NCBI RefSeq assembly: GCF_000949135.2
Contig: NZ_JTAN02000012.1
Location: 1 to 64,000, forward strand
Length of the DNA stretch: 64,000 bases
Reading direction: 5' to 3'
From: Burkholderia sp. USMB20
GTDB taxonomy: Bacteria > Pseudomonadota > Gammaproteobacteria > Burkholderiales > Burkholderiaceae
Of this stretch, positions 45,373 to 54,577 are shown in pieces; the stretch's first letter is position 1, and each line of letters begins with the position of its first letter. The notes under the pieces are model-generated. The model was not told the origin of the DNA. It saw nothing but the letters and a program-made list of their open reading frames with translations, and did not search any database. The position numbers and the translations under genes are program-made.

Positions 45373-46647
45373 CTAGCGGGCAAACAACGGGTACGTTGCC
45401 GCCGCGATCAGCGCGGTCGCGAGCCACACCACGCTCCACGAGCTGACGGCGAGCAGCGGCGGAATCGCGAGCGGCGTCGCGAACAGCCCGAGATAGACGA
45501 CCGTGTTCGCCATCCCGAGGGCGGTGCCTGCGTGGTTCGCGCCCGCGAGCGTCGCGAGTTCGGTGTACGCGACGCCGTGCCAGGCCGACACGCAGATGCC
45601 GGCGAACACGAGGATCGCGACGATCGCGGCGAGCGGCACGTGCGGGCTGCCGGCGGTCGCGGCCGCGAGCAGCGCGAACGATCCGGACGCGACGCAGACC
45701 GACCCGCGCAGGTACGCACGCCGGTTGCCGTGCCGGTCGGTATGGCGGCCGCTCCACACGCGCATCACCATCGCGCCCAACTGCAGCGCGACCATCGCCG
45801 CGCTGATGCCGGCGAGGCCGAGCCGGCCGAAATCGTGCAGGAACACGGTCGCGAACGTGAGTACCGCGAACTGCGGCGCACACAGCGCGCCGATGCCGAG
45901 CACGATGCGCCAGACGCGGCCGCTCGCGAGCGGACTGCGCGCGGGCGCGGCCGGCGGTTGCTGCCCGACGGCGCGGTTCGCGGCGGCGGGCGCGGTGGCC
46001 GCCGTGTCGGGCGGTTCGTGCAGCCAGCGCCACGTGAGCGCGGCCGATCCGGCACACAGCAGCATCAGCGCGCCGTACACCGCGGCAAAGCCCGCATGCG
46101 ACGCGAGCGACGGCAGCAGCGCCGCGCCGACGCCGCCACCGAGCGGCACGGCCGTCTGGCGGATGCTCATCGCGAGCCCGCGTTCGCGCTCGCCGAACCA
46201 GCGCATCACCGCGCGTCCGCTCGAGCCGTTCACGCTGCCGCCGAGCAGGCCGACGCAGCCCATCGCCGCGACGACGCGCATGAGCGGCGGCACCGCGTGC
46301 GCGGCCGGGACGATCGTGGCCACCATCAGCGCCAGCATCGCGGCGGTCGCGACGAGGCCGGTGAGCAGTACGCGGCGATCGCCGAAGCGGTCGGCGGCGA
46401 TCCCCCACGGCAGTTCGGACAGTGCGACGCCGAAGCCGAGCGCGCCGAGCACGAGGCCCAGCGCGCCGTTGTCGAGGTGATAGGCCGAGCGCATCCACAC
46501 GGCGGTGGTCGGAATGCCCGCCGCGGCGGCGGAAAAGCTCATGTTCGCGGCGACGCCGGCCGCGAGCACGCGCCAGCGATGGGCCGGGCCGCGCGCGTCG
46601 CGCGCGGGCAAGGACAGGGACAGGGATGCTAGGCAGGAGGTATCCAT
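45373..46647 (-). CDS. MFS transporter
   Basis: 424 aa with 12 predicted helices. The MFS loop motif GIAADRFGDRRVLL follows helix 2, and the second half repeats it as SGRHTDRHGNRRAYL. The start at 46647 (MDTSCLASLSLS) fits. Divergent from a LysR gene 98 bp away, which probably controls it. The substrate is unknown. Confidence 0.9.
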   Translation of the reverse strand: MDTSCLASLSLSLPARDARGPAHRWRVLAAGVAANMSFSAAAAGIPTTAVWMRSAYHLDNGALGLVLGALGFGVALSELPWGIAADRFGDRRVLLTGLVATAAMLALMVATIVPAAHAVPPLMRVVAAMGCVGLLGGSVNGSSGRAVMRWFGERERGLAMSIRQTAVPLGGGVGAALLPSLASHAGFAAVYGALMLLCAGSAALTWRWLHEPPDTAATAPAAANRAVGQQPPAAPARSPLASGRVWRIVLGIGALCAPQFAVLTFATVFLHDFGRLGLAGISAAMVALQLGAMVMRVWSGRHTDRHGNRRAYLRGSVCVASGSFALLAAATAGSPHVPLAAIVAILVFAGICVSAWHGVAYTELATLAGANHAGTALGMANTVVYLGLFATPLAIPPLLAVSSWSVVWLATALIAAATYPLFAR

Positions 46648-46745
46648 GGCGACAGGGCCCGTGTGGAAATTGACATCGCCAGTGTGGCGACCTACATTCA
46701 TCCTGAAAATCGGAAAGTTTTTGATGAATCGTTCGATAAAACGGG

Positions 46746-47801
46746 ATGATTGAGATGTCCGGACAAGACCCTGCCCCCGGCGAGGCGTCGCTCGTGGCAC
46801 CCGACGCCACGCTGGCCCGGCCGAACTTCGACGTCGCGGCGTTGCGCAGCCTGGTCGCGGGTGTGGATCTCGGCAGCTTCGCGAAGGCCGCCGATCGCGT
46901 CGCGCGTTCGTCGTCGGCGGTGAGCGCGCAGATCCGCAAGCTCGAGGAGCAGGCCGGCACGCCGCTGTTCGTGAAGGCCGGCCGCGGGCTCGCGCTGACC
47001 GACGCCGGCGACGCGATGCTGCGCTATGCGCGGCGGATGATCGAGCTGAACGACGAAGCGGCCGCGGCCGTGCGCGGCGTGAATCTCGACGGCTGGGTGC
47101 GGGTCGGCCTTCAGGAGGACTTCGGCGAAGCGATCCTGCCCGACGTGCTCGGGCGTTTCGCGCGTGCGCATCCGAAGGTGAGGATCGAGGCGCGCGTCGC
47201 GCGCAATGCCGAGTTGCTCGAGCGGCTCGACGCGAACCAGCTCGATCTCGCGCTCGTGTGGGGCGACCCGGCGTCGGCGGCGCTGGTGTCGCGCGCGGGC
47301 ATCGACAGCGACGCGATCGCGCAGGTGCCGATGCAGTGGATCGCGGCGGGCGGCGCGAGCGGTTTCGGCGTGCCGGACGCGGACGGACCGGCGGATGCGG
47401 TCGACGACGGCGCCGCGCGTCTGCGTGCGATGCGCGCATCGGGCGAGCCGTTGCCGCTCGTCGTGTTCGACCGGCCGTGCCGCTTCTTCGGCGCGGCGAC
47501 CGATGCGCTCGACCGCGCGGGCGTGCCGTGGCGCGTCGCGTTCACGACGCCGAGCCTGGCCGGGCTGTGGGCGGCGGCGGCGGCCGGCCTCGGGCTGACC
47601 GTGCGCTCGCACTACGGGCTGCCCGCGTCGGTGCGTGTGCTCGACGCGGTGTCGTCCGGGCTGCCGGCACTGCCGGGCCTGCCGCTGATGCTGCTGCGGC
47701 GGACGTCGTCGGCGACGCCGACCGTCGAGCGGCTCGCGCGGATCGTCACGCAGGCGGTGCGGGACGCGACGCGAGGGGAGGCTGGAGCGCTGGCGGCGTG
47801 A
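46746..47801 (+). CDS. LysR-family transcriptional regulator
   Basis: 351 aa. HTH: DLGSFAKAADRVARSSSAVSAQIRKLEEQ with LFVKAGRGLALTDAGDAML; effector domain from WVRVGLQEDFGEAILPDVL. The N-terminal 25 residues before the HTH are unusual. Start could be ATG 46746 or ATG 46755. It is divergent from the MFS gene, the usual layout for regulation of an exporter. Confidence 0.92.
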   Translation: MIEMSGQDPAPGEASLVAPDATLARPNFDVAALRSLVAGVDLGSFAKAADRVARSSSAVSAQIRKLEEQAGTPLFVKAGRGLALTDAGDAMLRYARRMIELNDEAAAAVRGVNLDGWVRVGLQEDFGEAILPDVLGRFARAHPKVRIEARVARNAELLERLDANQLDLALVWGDPASAALVSRAGIDSDAIAQVPMQWIAAGGASGFGVPDADGPADAVDDGAARLRAMRASGEPLPLVVFDRPCRFFGAATDALDRAGVPWRVAFTTPSLAGLWAAAAAGLGLTVRSHYGLPASVRVLDAVSSGLPALPGLPLMLLRRTSSATPTVERLARIVTQAVRDATRGEAGALAA

Positions 47802-47897
47802 TGGCGATCGACACGCCTGCGCCCGGCTGGGCGTTCGGCCTATTGGAGGGACGCGGCGAATGTCGTGACAATGGTGGATCACTCAACGGAGGCCATC

Positions 47898-48125
47898 ATG
47901 CAAGTTGCCACTGTCCCGGAAGCCGCGCTCGATCTTCAGCGGCTTCTCGATGCCGCGATCGCCGGCGAACGCGTCGTGATCATGCAGGACGGCAAGCAGT
48001 CGGTCCGGCTCGTGCCGCTCAAGCCGATTCATCCATTCGGCGCCCTCGAGGGCGAGATCTGGATTGCGGACGATTTCGATGCACCGCTTTCCGCCGAGGA
48101 GCTCGCGGCGTTCGAAGGTGAGTAA
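47898..48125 (+). CDS. vapB: Phd/YefM-type antitoxin of a VapBC pair
   Basis: 75 aa: MQVATVPEAALDLQRLLDAAIAGERVVIM forms the Phd-type DNA-binding part, and ADDFDAPLSAEELAAFEGE the toxin-wrapping tail. GGAGG lies 6 bp before ATG 47898, which decides the start over an earlier one at 47865. It overlaps the toxin start as TAATG. Confidence 0.88.
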   Translation: MQVATVPEAALDLQRLLDAAIAGERVVIMQDGKQSVRLVPLKPIHPFGALEGEIWIADDFDAPLSAEELAAFEGE

Positions 48126-48505
48126 TGCGGCTGCTGTTCGACACGCACATCTTTCTCTGGGCGGTGGCGAATGATCCGAAGTTGAGCGCTCGGGCGCGCA
48201 AGCTGATCGTCGCAGCCGACGAAGTGTTCATCAGCAGCGCGAGCATCTGGGAAGTCGCGATCAAGGCCGGGAAAGGGAAGCTGGACGTCGATGTGGATCG
48301 GTTGGTCGACAAACTGAACGCGAGCCAATATCGCGAACTGCCGGTTCGGGCCGCACATGGTGCGGCCGTACGTCATCTTCCCCATTACCATGGCGACCCA
48401 TTCGACCGCTTGCTGGTCGCACAGGCCTGGTCCGAACCGATGCTGCTCATCACCGCCGACGGCCATCTTGCGCAGTATGGCGCGTCGCGGATTCTGACGG
48501 TCTGA
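48125..48505 (+). CDS. vapC: VapC-type PIN-domain toxin
   Basis: 126-aa PIN-domain RNase. The acidic residues are Asp in LLFDTHIFLWA, Glu in SIWEVAIKAGKGKL and Asp in GDPFDRLLVAQA, followed by LITADGHLAQYG. This is the common PIN subgroup paired with Phd antitoxins. It probably cleaves a tRNA or rRNA; the target is unknown. Confidence 0.92.
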   Translation: MRLLFDTHIFLWAVANDPKLSARARKLIVAADEVFISSASIWEVAIKAGKGKLDVDVDRLVDKLNASQYRELPVRAAHGAAVRHLPHYHGDPFDRLLVAQAWSEPMLLITADGHLAQYGASRILTV

Positions 48506-48526
48506 AACAGTTTCGGGAGCGAAATC

Positions 48527-49420
48527 CTACGCTGCCGCGACCGTCTGCGTCGACGCCTCCAGCGCCGCGCACAGCTTGCCGAGCCTCTCCCGCAACCCCG
48601 CGCTCGCCGGCACGAACGGCAACCGCAGCCCGTCCTCGCACCACCCCTGCGCAGCCAGCACCGCCTTCACCGGCGCCGGATTCGGCTCGGCGAACAGCGC
48701 CGCGACGAGCGGCTGCAGCGCGACCGACAGCCGTCGCGCGTCGGCGAGCCGGCCGTCGCGCAGCAGCGCGTGGATGCGCACGTGCCATTCGGGCAGCACG
48801 TGCGCGCTGCTGGCGATCGCGCCATGCGCGCCGGCACACAGCGCGGCGAAGTTCTGGTTGTCGTCGCCGGAGAGGATCGCGAGCGGCGTCTCGTGCACGA
48901 GCCGGCTCAACCGGTCGAGCGTCCCGCCGCATTCCTTGATGCCCGCGACGCGCGGATCGCGCGCGAGCGCCTGCAGCGTCTCCAGTTCGACGTTCACGCC
49001 GGTGCGATACGGGATGTTGTAGACGAGGACCGGCAGGTCGGCCGCCTCGACGATCGCCTCGACGTGGCGGCGGATCCCGTCCTGCGTCGGCCGAACGTAG
49101 ACGGGCGGCGTGACGAGCAGCCCGTCGGGCCGCAGCGCGGCGAGTTCGCGTGCGCGGGCGGCCGCGAAGTGCGTCGCGCTCGCGGTGAGCCCGACGACGA
49201 TCGGCAGGTCGGGCACCGCATCGCGCAGCGTCGCGAACACGGCGTCCTGTTCGCGCGCGTCGAGCAGCACGCCTTCACCGGTCGTCGCGCCCGCGACGAA
49301 CCCGGCGACGCCCGCCGCCGCATAGTGACGCGCGAGCCGCGCGAGCGCGCCGTGGTCGACCTCGCCGTCGTGGAACGGCGTGACGAGCGGCAGCCAGATA
49401 CCTTCGAAACGTGTGTGCAT
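48527..49420 (-). CDS. Dihydrodipicolinate synthase (DapA) family lyase/aldolase
   Basis: 297-aa TIM-barrel enzyme. It keeps GATTGEG, the Tyr of YNIPYRTGVN and the Schiff-base lysine in GIKECGGTLDR. The essential DapA of Burkholderia is usually elsewhere with housekeeping genes, so this may be a paralogue acting on another aldol substrate (for example KDG or hydroxyproline products). Start 49420 is favoured by AGG upstream; ATG 49432 is possible. Confidence 0.9.
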   Translation of the reverse strand: MHTRFEGIWLPLVTPFHDGEVDHGALARLARHYAAAGVAGFVAGATTGEGVLLDAREQDAVFATLRDAVPDLPIVVGLTASATHFAAARARELAALRPDGLLVTPPVYVRPTQDGIRRHVEAIVEAADLPVLVYNIPYRTGVNVELETLQALARDPRVAGIKECGGTLDRLSRLVHETPLAILSGDDNQNFAALCAGAHGAIASSAHVLPEWHVRIHALLRDGRLADARRLSVALQPLVAALFAEPNPAPVKAVLAAQGWCEDGLRLPFVPASAGLRERLGKLCAALEASTQTVAAA

Positions 49421-49872
49421 GCAAAGCCTCATGGTGGAAACGGAGTGGGAAGGAACCGTTCCGCCGGCGGGGTGCCGGAGCGAGGCGTGCGAGCAAGGAG
49501 AAAGAAACGACCTGCGGGCATCCCGTCCGGCATTCGCCTGACGGGACGCGACGCCCCCGTCAGTCGAGGTGTCGTTTTTTCAGTTTCAGCCCGGCCGCGC
49601 GCGCGCCTGCCGCGATGGCGGCAAGGATCGACGGCGAACGCGGGGCAACGGACATGGATGAACCGTGAAAGGGGCTGAACGGCGATCTTAACACCGGATC
49701 CGGCGCGTACGCGAGCGACGCGCGCCGCTTAGCAGAATTAGAGATTTGCTTTCCACGACAGATTGGAAAGTGCGTCGCGCCCGGCCGTTAAAATGCCCGC
49801 TTACGTTTCGATGACAGCGCGTACGCGTGCCGTCACGCATATCCACCACCACTGGAAACGGGGCATATCACG
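49421..49872. other. Region between dapA-like and sulfate-binding genes (452 bp)
   Basis: It holds divergent promoters. TTAAAAT at 49788-49794 is -10-like for the sulfate-binding gene. CTTTCC (49749-49754) and GGAAAG (49765-49770) make a small inverted repeat. A CysB role is plausible but I see no defined site. No gene. Confidence 0.4.
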
Positions 49873-50892
49873 ATGGCAAGCATCAAGGGGATCGGCCGCT
49901 GGCTGCACACGGGCGCCGCGGCGGCGCTGGTCGTGGCGGCCACGGCCGCGCATGCGGACACGTCGATCCTGAACGTGTCGTACGACGTGACGCGCGAGCT
50001 GTACAAGGACATCAACACGAGCTTCGCCGCCGCCTACAAGCAGCAGACGGGTGAAACGGTGACGATCAAGCAGTCGCACGGCGCGTCGAGCGCGCAGGCG
50101 CTGTCGGTGTTGCAGGGGCTGCAGGCCGACGTCGTGACGATGAACCAGCCGAACGACATCGACCTGCTCGCCGAGCGCGGCCAGCTGCTGCCGAAGGACT
50201 GGCGCGCGCGCTTCCCCGACGGCAGCTCGCCGTACTCGACGACGATGGTGTTCCTCGTGCGCAAGGGCAATCCGAAGGCGATCAAGGACTGGAGCGATCT
50301 CGCGAAGCCGGGCGTGCAGGTGATCATCGCGAACCCGAAGACGTCGGGCAACGGTCGTTACGCGTACCTCGCCGCGTGGGGCTACCAGAAGCAGAAGGGC
50401 GCGACCGACCAGCAGGCGCTCGACTTCGAGAAGGCGATCTTCCGCAACGTGCCGGTGCTGGACTCCGGCGGCCGCGGCGCGACGACGACCTTCACGCAGC
50501 GCGGCATCGGCGACGTGCTCGTCACGTTCGAGAACGAAGTCGCGCTGATGGACACCGGCGCGTCGGGCGCGGAATTCGACGCCGTGTACCCGTCGGCGAG
50601 CATCCTCGCGGAGCCGCCCGTCGCCGTCGTCGACAAAGTCGTCGACAAGAAGGGCACGCGCAAGGTCGCGCAGGCGTATCTCGACTACCTGTACACGCCG
50701 CAGGCGCAGGAGATCATCGCGCAGCACCATCTGCGCCCGCGCGACGCGACCGTGCTGAAGAAGCATGCGGCCGAGTTCAAGCCGCTGAAGACGTTCAGCG
50801 TCGAGCAGGTTTTCGGCAGCTGGGCGAATGCGCAGAAGACCCACTTCGCCGACGGCGGCACGTTCGACCGCGTGATCGTCGACCGCAAGTAA
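49873..50892 (+). CDS. sbp: Periplasmic sulfate-binding protein
   Basis: 339 aa with a signal peptide (cleaved after TAAHA). The mature chain begins DTSILNVSYDVTRELYKDIN, and contains SHGASSAQALSVLQGLQADVVTMNQ, NPKTSGNGRYAYLAAWGY and DSGGRGATTTFTQRGIGDVL, all hallmarks of Sbp. It delivers sulfate or thiosulfate to a CysTWA importer, whose genes are not adjacent: the next gene is a potassium channel after a terminator. The start follows GGGGCATATCACG. Confidence 0.95.
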   Translation: MASIKGIGRWLHTGAAAALVVAATAAHADTSILNVSYDVTRELYKDINTSFAAAYKQQTGETVTIKQSHGASSAQALSVLQGLQADVVTMNQPNDIDLLAERGQLLPKDWRARFPDGSSPYSTTMVFLVRKGNPKAIKDWSDLAKPGVQVIIANPKTSGNGRYAYLAAWGYQKQKGATDQQALDFEKAIFRNVPVLDSGGRGATTTFTQRGIGDVLVTFENEVALMDTGASGAEFDAVYPSASILAEPPVAVVDKVVDKKGTRKVAQAYLDYLYTPQAQEIIAQHHLRPRDATVLKKHAAEFKPLKTFSVEQVFGSWANAQKTHFADGGTFDRVIVDRK

Positions 50893-50900
50893 GTTCGGCG

Positions 50901-50956
50901 GCAGGCCGCAAGCCGCAAGCCGCAAGCCGCAAGCCGCAAGCCGCAAGCCCCAGGCC
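50901..50956. repeat. Heptanucleotide array GCAAGCC x6 with two variant end units
   Basis: Six perfect GCAAGCC units (50908-50949) are flanked by GCAGGCC (50901-50907) and CCAGGCC (50950-50956). It starts 8 bp after the sbp stop and ends before the terminator at 50984, so it is in the sbp 3' region. Confidence 0.95.
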
Positions 50957-50983
50957 GCGCCGCGAGCACGCCGAACGACCGCG

Positions 50984-51014
50984 AAGCCGGCCGCCCATGC
51001 GGCCGGCTTTTTTT
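50984..51014 (+). terminator. Terminator of sbp
   Basis: AAGCCGGCCGC-CCAT-GCGGCCGGCTT is an 11-bp perfect stem, followed by TTTTT. Confidence 0.9.
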
Positions 51015-51112
51015 CGCGCCGCACGCGCGAGCCCGCTCCGCATCGCTGCGCATTCCCGGCCGCCGCCCGCGCGTGCTACGCTCATCGCCTCCTTGCTCCA
51101 GGCCCTTGCGCG

Positions 51113-52081
51113 ATGAACGTCGATTCGTCCTCCCCAGCCACCCGCGGCCGCGGCCGCAAGATCTGGTCGGGCACCCGCCCCGTGATCGCGTACGGGATGC
51201 CGCCGCTCGGCTGGCGCGACCTCTATCACCGCGCGCTGACGGTGAGCTGGCCCGTATTCTTCCTGTCGCTCGCGGTGCTGTTCCTGCTGCTCAACGGCGG
51301 CTTCGCGACGCTCTACCTGCTCGGCCACGCGCCGATCGCGAACCAGTCGCCGGCCGGGTTCGCCGGCGCGTTCTTCTTCAGCGTCGAGACACTCGCGACG
51401 GTCGGTTATGGCGACATGCATCCGCAGACCGTCTACGCGCACGTCGTCTCGACCTTCGAGATCTTCATCGGGATGTCGGGCATCGCGCTCGCGACCGGCC
51501 TCGTGTTCGCGCGCTTCTCGCGGCCGCAGGCGAAGATCCTGTTCGCGCGTTACGCGATCGTGCGTCCGCTGAACGGGCGGATGACGCTGATGGTGCGCGC
51601 CGCGAATGCGCGCCAGAACGTGATCGCCGAAGCGCAGGCGAAACTGCGGCTGATGCGCGTCGAAGGCACGCACGAGGGTTATATGCTGCGCAAGATCCAC
51701 GACCTGCCGCTCGTGCGCAACGAGCATCCGATCTTCCTGCTCGGCTGGAACCTGATGCACGTGATCGACGAAACGAGCCCGCTGTTCGGCGAGACGGCCG
51801 AGTCGCTCGCCGCGCGCGACGCGTCGCTGCTGATCACGATCGAGGGCTCCGACGAGACGACCGCGCAAGTCATGCAGGCGCGCTACTCATGGACGCATGC
51901 GGAGATCCGCTGGCGTCACCGCTATGTCGACCTGATGCACGACGAAGGCGGCATCACGCACATCGACTACACGCATTTTCACGAAGTCGTGCCGGTCGAC
52001 ACCGATACGGACGAGCGCGGCTCGCCGGGCGTGGTGGTCGAGGCCGGCACGGCCGCGCATACGCCCGGGCCGGCTGCATGA
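51113..52081 (+). CDS. Inward-rectifier potassium channel KirBac-type
   Basis: 322 aa. A slide helix, two transmembrane helices flanking the pore helix and filter (SVETLATVGYGDMHPQTVY) and a large cytoplasmic immunoglobulin-like domain (ANARQNVIAEAQAKLRLMR; RNEHPIFLLGWNLMHVIDE; EGSDETTAQVMQARY). It resembles KirBac1.1 of B. pseudomallei very closely; WH/HYVDLM motifs are also kept. It is a single-gene unit, with the GST gene converging from the right. Confidence 0.96.
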   Translation: MNVDSSSPATRGRGRKIWSGTRPVIAYGMPPLGWRDLYHRALTVSWPVFFLSLAVLFLLLNGGFATLYLLGHAPIANQSPAGFAGAFFFSVETLATVGYGDMHPQTVYAHVVSTFEIFIGMSGIALATGLVFARFSRPQAKILFARYAIVRPLNGRMTLMVRAANARQNVIAEAQAKLRLMRVEGTHEGYMLRKIHDLPLVRNEHPIFLLGWNLMHVIDETSPLFGETAESLAARDASLLITIEGSDETTAQVMQARYSWTHAEIRWRHRYVDLMHDEGGITHIDYTHFHEVVPVDTDTDERGSPGVVVEAGTAAHTPGPAA

Positions 52082-52155
52082 CGGCCGTGAACGGCGCGAA
52101 CGGGCGCCGGCCTTCGGGCGCGGCTGCCGCGACGGAAGGCCGTGCCGTTCACGCG

Positions 52156-52770
52156 TCACGCATGCAGCAGGCGCGCCGCTTCGCGCTGTTCGACCGCGAC
52201 CGCGCGGCGATGGCCGTCGCGATCCTCGGCGCGCGCGACGTAGTCGCCGAGCACGCCTTCGTGCGGCAGCAGGTGCGCGTCGAACGCGATCTTCAGCGTG
52301 CTGGCGAGCAGCAGGTCGGCCGCGGTGAAGTGATCGCCGACGAGCCAGCGGCTGTGGGCGAGCGTTTGTGCGAGCGCACGCTGCACGCGCGTGATGTTGC
52401 CCCAGCCGAAGGCGACCGGATTGCCCGACGCGCCGGTGAATTTCTCGGCCATCGCCGGCTCGAGGCAGGTGGGCGTGAAGAACATCCACTGCAGGAAGCG
52501 GCCGCGCAGCGGATCGTCCGGTGCAATGCCGAGCCCGGCGCCCGGGCAGCGATCGGCGAGATAGAGCAGCACGGCGCCGGATTCGGCGAATGGTTCGCTG
52601 CCGTCGTCGAGCGCGGGCAGCTTGGCCATCGGATTGACCTGGACGAACGCGTCGCTGCCCTGTTCGTGCGATCGCAAGTCGATCGGCACGAGCTCGTAGA
52701 CGGCGCCGATTTCCTCCAGCATCCACAGCGCCCGGAATGCCCGGGTCTTCGGCCAGTAGTAGAGCTTCAT
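52156..52770 (-). CDS. Glutathione S-transferase
   Basis: 204 aa: thioredoxin-fold N-domain (MKLYYWPKTRAFRALWMLEE; NPMAKLPALDDG; ESGAVLLYLADR) and helical C-domain (WLVGDHFTAADLLLAS, the N-capping box). It conjugates glutathione to electrophiles; the substrate is unknown. It begins at 52770 with a purine-rich ribosome site (GGAGGCGCG). Confidence 0.93.
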   Translation of the reverse strand: MKLYYWPKTRAFRALWMLEEIGAVYELVPIDLRSHEQGSDAFVQVNPMAKLPALDDGSEPFAESGAVLLYLADRCPGAGLGIAPDDPLRGRFLQWMFFTPTCLEPAMAEKFTGASGNPVAFGWGNITRVQRALAQTLAHSRWLVGDHFTAADLLLASTLKIAFDAHLLPHEGVLGDYVARAEDRDGHRRAVAVEQREAARLLHA

Positions 52771-53233
52771 CGCGCCTCCGCGTATGGGTGTGCGTGTCGG
52801 GTCGGTGGATGCTCAAGCGTACCCGAGCGGGAGAGGTTCGGACAGGGGCGGACGGCGAGAATGGCGGAGCCTGGCGCGGGCGCGTGTCGTGCGTGTCCGG
52901 GCGGATGCGGGCGGGTAGGGAATTTCCCGCAAAGCCTTGTATGGCGGAAGTTCATGAATTAACTAGTCATTAAAGAACTAGTTTGAGATTGACGTATGCG
53001 TGCTCGGCTGAAGCGGTCACGACCGTGCTGTTCCACGGCTTTGCAGCAGCGTCGTCGGCTGCCCGCACGAGCCCGGACGATGGCCGTCGGCGGGGCGCGA
53101 AACGTGGAAACCGGGTGACCCTGCGCGGGTCGACCGAATGACTGAATTCAAGGCGATGCGATCGTATTCGGCGAGTCAGGCGCTGCGTGATGCGCGGCGT
53201 GCCGGTTCGAGCGCGCACGGAGAACGGCAACGA
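52771..53233. other. Intergenic region before the acetyltransferase (463 bp)
   Basis: AACTAGT (52961-52967) and ACTAGTT (52977-52983) form an inverted repeat around nine AT-rich bases, which may be an operator or promoter. The rest is mixed, and no gene is evident; an open frame from 53138 merely extends the acetyltransferase. Confidence 0.45.
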
Positions 53234-53791
53234 ATGGCGAACGACGATCGCACCACGATCATTCCCCGGCGCACGCCGGAATCGGCCGCGATGCGCGCCG
53301 AGCTCGAGCGGACGATGGCGATCACCGCGCGGCTCAACCGTCTGACGTTCGACGATGCGGACGACGTCCGGACATTGTTCGGAGAACTGATCGGAAGGGC
53401 GATGGACGACGGTTTTCTGCTGATCCCGCCGTTTTATGCGACGGGCGGCGCCGATACGCGGATCGGCCGCAACGTGTTCATCAACCAGAACTGCACGTTC
53501 TATGACCTCGGCGGCCTCGACATCGGCGACGACGTGATGATCGGGCCGAACGTCAGTCTCATCACGTCGGGCCATCCGGTCGAGCCGTCCCGCCGGCGCG
53601 ACGCCGTCGTCGCCCGGCCGATCGTGATCGGGAGCAACGTGTGGATCGGCGCGGGTGCGACGATCATCGGCGGCGTGACGGTCGGCGAGAACTCGGTTGT
53701 CGGCGCGGGTGCCGTCGTGAAGCGCGACGTCCCGCCGAATACGCTGGTTGGCGGAAACCCGGCGCGGATCATCCGTTCGATTGCCGAGTGA
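53234..53791 (+). CDS. Maltose/galactoside O-acetyltransferase-like hexapeptide enzyme
   Basis: About 185 aa. A helical N-terminus (TPESAAMRAELERTMAITARLN; FDDADDVRTLFGELIG) precedes the left-handed beta-helix with the conserved NQNCTFYDLGGLDIGDDVMIGPNV, the catalytic histidine in TSGHPVEP and VWIGAGATIIGGVTVGENSVVGAGAVVKRDVPPNTLVGGNPAR. The family transfers acetyl groups to sugars. I take ATG 53234; the frame is open from 53138. Confidence 0.9.
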   Translation: MANDDRTTIIPRRTPESAAMRAELERTMAITARLNRLTFDDADDVRTLFGELIGRAMDDGFLLIPPFYATGGADTRIGRNVFINQNCTFYDLGGLDIGDDVMIGPNVSLITSGHPVEPSRRRDAVVARPIVIGSNVWIGAGATIIGGVTVGENSVVGAGAVVKRDVPPNTLVGGNPARIIRSIAE

Positions 53792-53819
53792 CGGCGCTTG
53801 CGGGCGCCGTCCGCTTCGG

Positions 53820-54490
53820 CGCGGATGTGGACAACCGGGTTTCCGCCCACTCGAAACGCTGTGGATTCGAACGGTGAGCGTGCGTCCGGAGGCCGAATTT
53901 GCGGGGCTTTCCGGCATCCGGCGCCGATCGCGGGCAGGTGCGTGAACCGACGTTGCCGCAGCGCCCGCGATGAATTTTTTCGCCGCGTCGGTTGTGGATA
54001 TCCCGGCCTCGAAACCACTCGGCAGACTGTGCATTTCACCGGTGAGTGCGGCCGGATGCGCGATGCAGGGTGTGGACAACCGGGAATCGCGACGACGAAA
54101 AATGCTGTGCCTTTGACCGGTGAGCGCCGCCGACCGATCGCGCGTGAGACTTGCCTGGTGCGGACTTCCGGGCGTCGCACGAAATCCGGAGCGCCGCGCA
54201 TTCTAACGGCGAGTGCGGATCGGCGATAGAGCCGCGCACGCATCGCGGTGTGGATAACCTGCCGGGGAATTCACTCGAAGCGCTGTGTATTTCAATGGTG
54301 CGCGTCGGTACCCGGACGGGCCAGGTGTCGACTTGCGTGCCCGTTCCCGATCTTCGACGCGGCTTCGGGGTCGCGCATTCTAACCGCACACGCGATCGCG
54401 CGTGCCATTCGCGTGCTTGCCGCGATGTGGATATCCGGTCGCCTAAAGCAGTCGACGTGCTGTGTCTTTCGGTGGAGAGGGCGCGCGCGT
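53820..54490 (+). repeat. Block 1: diverged ~90-bp repeats in plus orientation
   Basis: At least five clear copies of TGTGGA(T/C)A(A/T)...CTCGAAACGCTGTG.ATT...GGTGAG, with the 9-mer at 53826, 53993, 54071, 54249 and 54426; gaps of about 78-180 hide decayed copies (for example GTGCGGACTTCCGG at 54157). The 9-mer at 54249-54257 is TGTGGATAA, whose complement TTATCCACA is the exact E. coli DnaA-box consensus. Confidence 0.85.
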
Positions 54491-54577
54491 GCTGCTCTGC
54501 CGCGTCGGTGCGACTGCGGATGCGTGGGCTTCGGCGTGGTTTGCATGTGCTGCCGGTCACGCCTGAATCGGCGCTTT

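Noticed and set aside
53138-53233. Longer N-terminus of the acetyltransferase
   Set aside because: The 32 extra residues resemble no family N-terminus; ATG 53234 fits relatives, although its ribosome site is not strong.
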